From assembly GCA_021163455.1 (NCBI GenBank), contig JAGGWT010000107.1:1-13782 (forward strand): a stretch of DNA of 13,782 nucleotides, read 5' to 3'. The position numbers and the translations under genes are program-made. Positions 1-5,928 of this stretch are shown here, piece after piece. The notes beneath the pieces were generated by a model. The model worked only from the letters and a program-made list of their open reading frames with translations, was not told the DNA's origin and searched no databases. This DNA comes from Thermoplasmata archaeon (GTDB taxonomy: Archaea; Thermoplasmatota; E2; DHVEG-1; B18-G2). Positions within the stretch are counted from its first letter, which is position 1, and every line of letters begins with the position of its first letter.

Positions 1-2
1 AT

Positions 3-380
3 GGGTTCACCTTTGGGCATATAGATGTGAAGGTGAAGAATGTCGGATGTGAGCCAGCGTATAATGTTACGTGTACGATATCCATCGAGACGTACAATCG
101 TCAGAAGAGGGAGTATGAAACTTTGCGGTTCACGGAGAGTGTTCCTTTCATCGATGTTGATGAGGAGGTTACCATTAGAGTTAAGGTGTTTCTCAATCCC
201 CTGATTTACTCTCCTTTCTACTGGGATAATCTGATGAGGGTAAAGGTAGAAGCAGACAATGCAAACGGTGATATGAGCATTGGAGGTACAGAAATAACGA
301 TATTCGGCCCATTTATCTGCGTGGGTGGTTTTCTGCCCTGGTTACTGTGGATGATTCAGAAGATGATATACCCAGGTTAA
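3..380 (+). CDS. C-terminal part of a surface-type protein with a CARDB-like beta domain (truncated by the window edge)
   Basis: The frame is open from base 3 to the TAA at 378-380, so the gene begins left of the window; the GTG at 27 is only the first in-frame start-like codon. About 125 residues are visible. They contain a stretch of the type VKVKNVGCEPAYNV followed by alternating beta strands and IRVKV/MRVKVEAD repeats, as in CARDB/APHP-type immunoglobulin-like domains of archaeal extracellular proteins. The last 25 residues (GPFICVGGFLPWLLWMI, then a short tail) are hydrophobic and could be a C-terminal membrane anchor. The domain assignment is by pattern only, and the role of the full protein cannot be told. 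A T-rich tract at 567-579 may end its transcript. Confidence 0.6.
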   Translation, partial: GFTFGHIDVKVKNVGCEPAYNVTCTISIETYNRQKREYETLRFTESVPFIDVDEEVTIRVKVFLNPLIYSPFYWDNLMRVKVEADNANGDMSIGGTEITIFGPFICVGGFLPWLLWMIQKMIYPG

Positions 381-460
381 ATTTTGTTGAGATATATCTA
401 TTGCACGTGGTTTATATCATGAAGTGGTCAGGTCCTTCGAAATGGAGTGGTAAATCTTTG

Positions 461-515
461 GTTCAAAATTTTTGCAAAACCTTATAGGCAGGTCTATCCC
501 ATGTTCAAAAGTTTG
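461..515. repeat. Short direct repeat GTTCAAAA(N)TTTG, two copies 42 bases apart
   Basis: GTTCAAAATTTTTG starts at 461 and GTTCAAAAGTTTG at 503. The eight-base core is identical, and the start-to-start distance of 42 bases is close to four helical turns. A TATA-like CTTATAGG (481-488) with an upstream GCAAAAC lies between them. The remaining 381-581 spacer holds no convincing gene. The repeat could bind a regulator of the protease gene at 582, or be chance in AT-rich DNA. Confidence 0.3.
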
Positions 516-557
516 TTATCTCTTAGATCGTAGGAGATTTGATTCGAAAATAAATGA

Positions 558-564
558 TTAAATA
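558..564 (+). promoter_or_regulatory. TATA-like box for the presenilin-like protease gene
   Basis: TTAAATA is centred at 561, 21 bases before the ATG at 582 and 27 before the ATG at 588. An archaeal TATA box sits about 25 bases upstream of the transcript start, so the spacing fits a leaderless message beginning near 588. A second AT-rich stretch at 548-555 would suit the 582 start instead. Confidence 0.4.
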
Positions 565-566
565 CA

Positions 567-579
567 CTTTCTTTTTTTC
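567..579 (+). terminator. T-rich tract, possible archaeal intrinsic terminator
   Basis: The pyrimidine tract TTTCTTTTTTTC lies directly before the protease start. Runs of T without a required hairpin can end archaeal transcription, so this could stop transcripts arriving from the left-edge gene. It also lies at the expected initiation region of the next promoter. Position and composition are all the evidence there is. Confidence 0.3.
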
Positions 580-581
580 TC

Positions 582-1475
582 ATGCCAATGAAGAGAGGGA
601 TTCCACTGGCACTAATGATTCTGCTGATGCTTTTCATATACGCATCATCCATACTGCTTGTGGATGCTTTTGAATCCTATGGAGTCAGGGCTTTTGAGAA
701 ACCAGAAGACCCGATGAATGTGCTTTACTTTATTTCTATACTTCTTGTGCTGACCTTCATTATAATCCTGATAGCTAAATTCTCCAGAAAGGAGATTATC
801 TATTTACTGTTCATATTTGCCATACTCTCAACAACATTCACTGTCTTCGAGGTTATTCTCCATCGCTTCCTCCTTGAGCCGCTTCTTGCTGTGGTTTCGA
901 TTGCTCTCTCAACCCTGATAGCCTTTCTGCTCGTTGTTTATCCAGAGTGGTACATCATAGATATATCCGGAACTATCCTCTGCATTGGAGCAATAGTCAT
1001 GTTCGGCATATCCCTCTCCATACCTCTTACAATAGTTTTGCTGATTGTTCTTGCCATTTACGATGCGATTTCAGTGTACAAAACAAAACACATGATCGAT
1101 CTTGCGGATGCTGTTGTTGACCTCAAACTGCCGGCTCTGTTCATAATACCACACAGCATAAAGTACAGATTCAGAAAGCAACCCGGAGGATTGAAAAAAC
1201 AGATAAAGAGGAAAGAAAGAGATGCTTTTTTCGTCGGTCTCGGTGATGTTGTTATGCCTGGAATAATGGTTGTTTCATCATACAAATTCACCGGTTCTCT
1301 GTTAATAAGCTCCGCGGTTGTTGCTGGCATTGTTGTGAGTTTCATAGTTCTTATGGTTTACGTATCCAGAGGCAGGGCGCACGCCGGCCTGCCTTTCCTC
1401 AACACCGGAGCGATTATGGGATATCTTGTCTCTTCTCTCCTGATTTACAGAACCCTCGTTGGTTTTTCTATCTGA
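582..1475 (+). CDS. Presenilin/signal-peptide-peptidase-like intramembrane aspartyl protease (peptidase A22-type)
   Basis: The product is a polytopic membrane protein of 297 residues with about nine hydrophobic segments. It should cut substrates within or near membrane helices. The two catalytic aspartates of the GxGD family are present: the YD motif at Y160-D161 (context LAIYDAISVYKTKHM, as in archaeal presenilin homologues) and G219-L-G-D222 near the start of the next helical block. A GLPFL segment at 269-273 stands where the family has its PAL motif, before the last helix. A charged cytosolic loop (about 193-214, Lys/Arg-rich) separates the two halves, as in the family. ATGs at 582 and 588 are both possible; the promoter spacing slightly favours 588. 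The gene is convergent with the rhomboid gene, and their ends overlap by 8 bases. Family membership is clear; substrates are unknown. Confidence 0.9.
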   Translation: MPMKRGIPLALMILLMLFIYASSILLVDAFESYGVRAFEKPEDPMNVLYFISILLVLTFIIILIAKFSRKEIIYLLFIFAILSTTFTVFEVILHRFLLEPLLAVVSIALSTLIAFLLVVYPEWYIIDISGTILCIGAIVMFGISLSIPLTIVLLIVLAIYDAISVYKTKHMIDLADAVVDLKLPALFIIPHSIKYRFRKQPGGLKKQIKRKERDAFFVGLGDVVMPGIMVVSSYKFTGSLLISSAVVAGIVVSFIVLMVYVSRGRAHAGLPFLNTGAIMGYLVSSLLIYRTLVGFSI

Positions 1476-2352
1476 ATATCACTCCACATCTCCTGCAGTA
1501 CAATCCCTCTTTTCGCTCCCTGAGCTTACCGCCGCAGTAAGGGCATTTGCTCTCCTTTGCAAGTTTCTTCAGCCACTCTATTTTGATTTCAGGTATGCTC
1601 TCAAATCTAACTCTTTCTATAATCTCTCTGTTTTGGGGCGTTGATAGTTCGGTGATATCACGAAATTCGAGCACTCTTATTCTCCTGCTTTTTTCTCTGA
1701 GAAGAATAAAGGAGAGAACAACTCCTGTGACCAGTCCACCAACATGTGCAAGATGTGCGATATTATCGTATCCATAAGACAGTAGCACGAAAAGGAATTC
1801 GAAGAGACCGAAAAAGATTGCTGCATAGAGAACCTTTATCCTTGTTAAGAAAGCAATGAAAAAAACCGGTAGAGGCATAACGATTTCATCGAAAGGATAA
1901 GCAGATGCAAATGCTCCGAGTATGCCGAATATAGCACCGGATGCGCCCACCAGAATGAATGGACCAGGATTCACTATGGAGAAAACTATGCTGCCTCCGA
2001 TTCCTGATATGAAGTAGATGAGGAGGAACTTTTTCCATCCTATTCTTCTCTCAAAAGGTATCCCGAGGAAGAACAGTGTTATCATGTTTCCAAGTATATG
2101 AGATAGATTTGCGTGGAGAAACATTGTTGTTACCACCGTGTAAAGCCGGTACTGGAAATGATAGAGATATAGCGGACTGAACGCAAGATCTATATTCATG
2201 ACAGCCGGAAACAGGGTATAGATGAAGAAGATGATGAAGTTGGATATCAGGATTGCCAGCGTGAAGGGATATTTTCTGAAATATGCTACAAGTAACGCGA
2301 TGATGATAATTAGAACAGACACAATGGATGGCAGATGATTGATTATATCCAT
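1468..2352 (-). CDS. Rhomboid-family intramembrane serine protease with C-terminal zinc ribbon
   Basis: From the ATG at 2352 the product is 294 residues with about seven membrane segments. The catalytic dyad is visible: Ser138 in GASG and His203 in HLAHVGG. The oxyanion/structural motif H80-ANLSH-ILGN89 is also present. After the last helix there is a basic linker (about 219-230) and then a cytosolic tail ending in a zinc ribbon, CPYC (C270, C273) and CRRC (C286, C289). An in-frame ATG at 2367 would add five residues, but GGAGG at 2361-2365 stands 8 bases before the ATG at 2352, which favours that start. This overlaps the stop of the upstream exported-protein gene by 10 bases, implying translational coupling. 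The zinc ribbon may regulate the protease or bind a partner; that is inference. Confidence 0.9.
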   Translation of the reverse strand: MDIINHLPSIVSVLIIIIALLVAYFRKYPFTLAILISNFIIFFIYTLFPAVMNIDLAFSPLYLYHFQYRLYTVVTTMFLHANLSHILGNMITLFFLGIPFERRIGWKKFLLIYFISGIGGSIVFSIVNPGPFILVGASGAIFGILGAFASAYPFDEIVMPLPVFFIAFLTRIKVLYAAIFFGLFEFLFVLLSYGYDNIAHLAHVGGLVTGVVLSFILLREKSRRIRVLEFRDITELSTPQNREIIERVRFESIPEIKIEWLKKLAKESKCPYCGGKLRERKEGLYCRRCGVIFR

Positions 2353-5279
2353 CTCAATTGCCTCCATCTTCGAAACACTATTATAGAGGTTGCGGTCAGA
2401 GTGAGGAGTAGGCAGACTTTACTTTTATAATCTTCCCTTTTTCCTTCATGTCTCTTGATATTCCAGTCATGGAAGAATGCTCTGGCAAAATATCCGGAAA
2501 TCTCTCTGCTCCGTATAACAAGACCTGCTCCCCTGCTGGTGTGCATCGATGAATCAATATTTACGCTCGATATAACGGTCGTGGAATTATCTATTATTAT
2601 TCCAGCGGCACAAATATTATCATATCCGAGGGTTCCTGGTTCGATGAATTTCACATCTATTCCGTAATCCTCCAGTACCATCACCTGCTCTTTCTTATCC
2701 CTGCTCATGCATCTGGAGTTCAGAATTATTCTAACATCAATCCCTCTCCTGGACGAGTTCAAAAGTTCTCTGAATATCTTCCCTGCACCGTATATATCGA
2801 TGATATCATCCTCGATGTAGATGCTGTTTCTGGCAGACCTTATAAGAGATATGAGTATCCTTTCGCTGTTGTCAGGAGATAGTAAAGGGGTTACAGTGAT
2901 GTTTGAGATGATGTGGAGAGGAGAAAATGAGAGGTGATGAGGAGATATGTATCCATCCTGCCTCCAAGAGATGTTTGAAAAGGTGATTTCTGAAACATCC
3001 GGCATGCATACATCTTTTCTGAAAACATCGTAAAAGAATCTTGCGAGTTCGGAATTTTTTACAATCACCATCCATGCTCTCCATCTTTTAATTCCATATT
3101 CCGGCGCATCGCTCCAGACATTAGAGTTCCATATAATCAGGGTGTGATTATCTATGATTGCATAGTTTCCGCAGTTACATGAGTATCTTCGATATCCACT
3201 ATCTGAGTTCATCATGAATATTCTGATATCTGTACCATTCACTGGAGTGGTATATCCTCCTCTGTATGCGCAGTATGTTTCGCCTTCCAGAAGGATGGTA
3301 ACTTTAACGCCTGCTTCCGCCTTAGATTTGAGGCATCTCTCTATCCCACCATCTGGAAGATATCTGGTGTTTATCAGGATGGATTCCTTTGCTCCTTCAA
3401 ATTCTCTGATTACTCCATCAAGCGTGCAATCCGGCAGCAGGATGGCGGTCACCTCCATGGCTCCTGAGAAATTGAGCCACCCCACATCTGTGCATCCAAG
3501 AGATTTCACGAGCCAGTCGGATGATGAGTTTGTATCGATATAACGATCGTCTATCTCCTTCCTCTCAAGATATTCTCCTTTTTGCGGAGAGCTTATTGCA
3601 TTACCGCGCCATCCCTCTATCTTTCTGTTCTCGCCATATACCACAGCATCAACTGTCCTGTTAAACCTGTCTTTCAGAACGACAGCATCGCTGTATCTGT
3701 TTAATATGACTCTTCCATCCTCCACCATATTGCTGATAAGCGATTCGCACCTGTACTCAAAATCAGGTCGCCTGCTGAAGAGGTTTTCATAGGATGGAGA
3801 ATTGGTTGTTATAACAATAGAAGATTTCTCCTCTATCACACTTCCTTCCGGAAATATGATTTTTGGCTGCTGATCAACTCGTTTTGATGGTTTATCAGTT
3901 ATATACCATCCCGAGATATCAACAGAAAAGTTATTCGGATTGAAAATCTCAATGAATCTACCATCAAACCACTCGAAATCGTAAGAGAATACCTTAACAA
4001 TGAGGAGAACAACTCTCTCACTCTCTTTCACCCTGAATTCTATGGTTTTCCTTATAACTTCGTTCTTGTGAACAATCTCGATCTCAGCGGTGTTGGTTTC
4101 TTTAAGATTCGATGTGTCAATTTTCACTGATGGACATATCATGTATCCTCTTATTCTGTCGTAAACTTTCCTGCCAATCTCTTTTCCATTCAGGTAAAAA
4201 TGCACCGTCACATTATCGATTTTTCTGTAAACCCTCACCTTCGCCCTCAACCTGTAGACCTTTCCTCTTTCGATCTCATGACTATCAACTCCATCGAATC
4301 CCACCCACCTTATAGACAGATTCTTCTCCTCTGGGATCTCGATCCATCTTTCCAGTTCCGGTTCCTCTCCAACGGAAATGCATATTCCCTCGCTGAAATT
4401 GCCGGATATACGAATATTCACCATCTCTCCAGGAAGGAGAAAGAAGGCTCTATTTATTCCAGAATGTATCAGCAACGTCTCACCAAAATCCCCGGTGTTC
4501 TTTATCCATAATCTTCCATCTTTGACCCATGCCCTGAAATCGAATTTTCCTCTTTTTGCGGTGATGTTCTTCTTCAGAATTCTTCCATCCTCATCCATGA
4601 TGCTCAATTCCACACCGGCGGGCGCATACGCTTTGTAGAATGCTGTGACATTCGGAAAATCATAATCAATAATGCTGGACCTGCATATCGATACAAGTTT
4701 TCCTTCTCTGTCCATCAGGAGAAGATACTTGTCTGCTTCTCTGATTTTACCTGTAACTATACCCCCACATATACCATGAGATGTTGAATTGTCCATATCC
4801 AGAAGCAGCACCTCGTGATGGACCATGAGATTTGTTTTTCCCATCACACATTTCACCAGGATGAAGCATTTGCTGTTATTCTGAAGTAGCCCGTATTCCT
4901 TGTATCTTCTGCAGAATCTCAGCGAAACCCATCCCTCCCAGTTTCCCTTGCCATGAATTGAATACCTGTAAGAATACACCCAATCTGTTCCATTCCACGT
5001 CTGCGTCGCCGCCCTTCTGTTAGAGATGTTTTCTGAAACCCACACTTTCATCTTCCAGGTATCATTTTCCCCTACGCCAGATAACCTGATTCTGATGAAA
5101 AACTCCATGCTGTAATCCCTGTTTTTCTCTACTTTAGGAATGTAAAGGGGAATTTTTTCTATCTCCAGTTCAGCATCGGATAAATCGTGGGTAAGTTCTC
5201 CATATCCGGCAGGAAAGGAGAGATTGATCAGCAGAAGGAGGAGCAGGATGTTGAACAGTATCAATCTTCTCCTGCCCAC
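2343..5279 (-). CDS. Exported, membrane-anchored protein with lamin-tail domain and two degenerate phospholipase-D-like domains
   Basis: The product is 978 residues from the GTG at 5279. Order: signal peptide (RRR then a Leu/Ile-rich core, about 1-27); a large beta-rich region (about 30-420); a lamin-tail domain (about 422-550, with FIEIFNPNN and SGWYITD); two PLD-like domains (about 605-760 and 795-945); and a membrane helix (about 954-968) with an RRWRQLR tail, so the bulk should face outside. It carries nearly twenty N-x-S/T sequons, fitting a glycosylated surface protein. Both HKD motifs are altered: the His positions are Cys703 and Cys890 and the Lys positions Asn705 and Ala892, while Asp710 and Asp897 remain. 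PLD chemistry is therefore unlikely as such. The reading frame continues upstream through both tRNA genes, so the true start must be at 5279 (GTG) or at a TTG at 5264 preceded by AGGAG. The GTG gives a better signal peptide. Function unknown. Confidence 0.8.
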   Translation of the reverse strand: MGRRRLILFNILLLLLLINLSFPAGYGELTHDLSDAELEIEKIPLYIPKVEKNRDYSMEFFIRIRLSGVGENDTWKMKVWVSENISNRRAATQTWNGTDWVYSYRYSIHGKGNWEGWVSLRFCRRYKEYGLLQNNSKCFILVKCVMGKTNLMVHHEVLLLDMDNSTSHGICGGIVTGKIREADKYLLLMDREGKLVSICRSSIIDYDFPNVTAFYKAYAPAGVELSIMDEDGRILKKNITAKRGKFDFRAWVKDGRLWIKNTGDFGETLLIHSGINRAFFLLPGEMVNIRISGNFSEGICISVGEEPELERWIEIPEEKNLSIRWVGFDGVDSHEIERGKVYRLRAKVRVYRKIDNVTVHFYLNGKEIGRKVYDRIRGYMICPSVKIDTSNLKETNTAEIEIVHKNEVIRKTIEFRVKESERVVLLIVKVFSYDFEWFDGRFIEIFNPNNFSVDISGWYITDKPSKRVDQQPKIIFPEGSVIEEKSSIVITTNSPSYENLFSRRPDFEYRCESLISNMVEDGRVILNRYSDAVVLKDRFNRTVDAVVYGENRKIEGWRGNAISSPQKGEYLERKEIDDRYIDTNSSSDWLVKSLGCTDVGWLNFSGAMEVTAILLPDCTLDGVIREFEGAKESILINTRYLPDGGIERCLKSKAEAGVKVTILLEGETYCAYRGGYTTPVNGTDIRIFMMNSDSGYRRYSCNCGNYAIIDNHTLIIWNSNVWSDAPEYGIKRWRAWMVIVKNSELARFFYDVFRKDVCMPDVSEITFSNISWRQDGYISPHHLSFSPLHIISNITVTPLLSPDNSERILISLIRSARNSIYIEDDIIDIYGAGKIFRELLNSSRRGIDVRIILNSRCMSRDKKEQVMVLEDYGIDVKFIEPGTLGYDNICAAGIIIDNSTTVISSVNIDSSMHTSRGAGLVIRSREISGYFARAFFHDWNIKRHEGKREDYKSKVCLLLTLTATSIIVFRRWRQLRWI
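2361..2365 (-). promoter_or_regulatory. Strong Shine-Dalgarno site for the rhomboid gene, inside the upstream coding region
   Basis: The minus strand reads GGAGG, then eight bases, then ATG (2352-2350). It lies within the last codons of the upstream exported-protein gene, whose TAA is at 2345-2343. It decides the rhomboid start and points to reinitiation or coupled translation. Several nearby genes instead appear leaderless, so an SD here fits an internal operon gene. Confidence 0.7.
5269..5273 (-). promoter_or_regulatory. Shine-Dalgarno-like AGGAG before an alternative TTG start
   Basis: On the minus strand AGGAG is followed by four bases and TTG (5264-5262), in frame with the exported protein. 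Using it would shorten the protein by five residues and remove the arginines from the signal peptide. The GTG at 5279 has no SD, but it would sit at the very end of the RNA if the tRNA upstream is cut off. The sequence does not settle which start is used. Confidence 0.45.
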
Positions 5280-5283
5280 GGAA

Positions 5284-5354
5284 AGGGCGGGGTGGGATTC
5301 GAACCCACGTAAGTGGATCTGCAGTCCACCACATAGCCCCTTTGTTACCCGCCC
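5284..5354 (-). tRNA. tRNA-Cys (anticodon GCA)
   Basis: It folds as a full cloverleaf of 71 bases without CCA. The acceptor stem GGGCGGG/CCCGCCC is perfect and all G:C. The anticodon arm is GTGGA-CTGCAGA-TCCAC with anticodon GCA. The T arm is GTGGG-TTCGAAT-CCCAC. The D stem is short (3 bp), the D loop has the conserved GG, and the variable loop is 4 bases. The discriminator is U, the expected identity base for Cys. It lies 18 bases downstream of the initiator tRNA and only 4 bases before the GTG of the exported-protein gene. No intron is seen. Confidence 0.95.
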
Positions 5355-5372
5355 TTTGATAATTCTGCAAGA

Positions 5373-5447
<75 letters not shown>

Positions 5448-5474
5448 ATTGCTATCAGAACTAATTATAAGGTG

Positions 5475-5484
5475 ATTTATAAAG
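5475..5484 (-). promoter_or_regulatory. TATA box of the tRNA-iMet/tRNA-Cys transcript
   Basis: The minus strand reads CTTTATAAAT, centred about 32 bases before the 5' base of tRNA-iMet. That places initiation a few bases ahead of the mature tRNA. No other TATA-like stretch is correctly placed for the exported-protein gene, because the upstream 75 bases are the GC-rich tRNA-Cys. This promoter therefore probably drives the whole unit. Confidence 0.65.
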
Positions 5485-5553
5485 TTAATCCTCCGAATAA
5501 TAACGAAGATTGGAGCCAAAATTTCAGCAATTGACGAGAAGTTATTAGAAACG

Positions 5554-5562
5554 TTTAAATAG
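5554..5562 (+). promoter_or_regulatory. TATA box for the 32-residue membrane peptide gene
   Basis: TTTAAATAG is centred near 5558, about 30 bases before the ATG at 5588. This is the spacing expected for a leaderless or nearly leaderless archaeal message. It diverges from the tRNA promoter across a 140-base spacer. Confidence 0.5.
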
Positions 5563-5587
5563 TAAAGTAGAAAATGCTCATTTTACC

Positions 5588-5686
5588 ATGGGAAGGGATG
5601 GGAACGTAGTAAGTGATATTGCAGCCGCCATTTTGTATGCTGTACTTGCTATGCTTATCTCTATGTGGATACTTATAGTACCCTAG
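5588..5686 (+). CDS. Small single-span membrane peptide, 32 residues, unknown function
   Basis: The frame ATG to TAG encodes 32 residues. A short polar start (MGRDGNVVSD) is followed by an uninterrupted hydrophobic stretch of about 22 residues with Ala, Leu, Ile, Met and one Trp, ending in VP. It is preceded by a well-spaced TATA-like box and no SD, consistent with leaderless expression. Its stop codon interlocks with that of the convergent ferredoxin gene: the bases CTAG at 5683-5686 supply a TAG on each strand. I do not recognise a family; it is shorter than SecE or SecG. The start codon, promoter and exact packing against the next gene argue for a real gene, but 32 codons is short enough to be chance. 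Confidence 0.5.
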   Translation: MGRDGNVVSDIAAAILYAVLAMLISMWILIVP

Positions 5687-5895
5687 CAGGAGCTGTGTTC
5701 TATTGCATTAACAGGGCACGCGCTAACACATATACAGCATTCCACACAGTCCTCGACTCTCTTAGCAACACTCTTTCCATCAACCAGCTCATAAACATCT
5801 GCAGGACAGTTCTTGACGCACTCTCCACAGCCTGTACACTTATCGTGGTCAATCTTTATAACAATACCTTTCCCACTAAATTCCTTCACTACCAT
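5683..5895 (-). CDS. Ferredoxin with two [4Fe-4S] clusters
   Basis: The 70-residue product has two cysteine motifs: C20-x2-C23-x2-C26-x3-C30-P and C50-x2-C53-x2-C56-x3-C60-P. This is the standard 2x[4Fe-4S] arrangement of small bacterial-type ferredoxins, which carry single electrons at low potential in the cytoplasm. An extra Cys54 lies in the second motif and Cys70 is the last residue. The gene follows the HD-domain gene after a 32-base gap, but a TATA-like GATTTATC (minus strand, near 5924) about 29 bases before its ATG suggests a promoter of its own. The redox partner is not evident; the aconitase-type protein two genes upstream is an Fe-S enzyme but needs no electron donor. Confidence 0.9.
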   Translation of the reverse strand: MVVKEFSGKGIVIKIDHDKCTGCGECVKNCPADVYELVDGKSVAKRVEDCVECCICVSACPVNAIEHSSC

Positions 5896-5920
5896 TGTAT
5901 GCAGTTAATACCTACAGGTT

Positions 5921-5928
5921 GATAAATC
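5921..5928 (-). promoter_or_regulatory. TATA-like box for the ferredoxin gene
   Basis: The minus strand reads GATTTATC, centred about 29 bases before the ferredoxin ATG and overlapping the end of the HD-domain gene. No SD precedes the ATG, so a leaderless message from here is plausible. Reading through from the upstream operon is also possible. Confidence 0.35.

Noticed and set aside
501..533. Ten-codon frame after the CTTATAGG element as a leader peptide
   Set aside because: Too short, no SD, and its ATG lies before the expected start of a transcript from that element.
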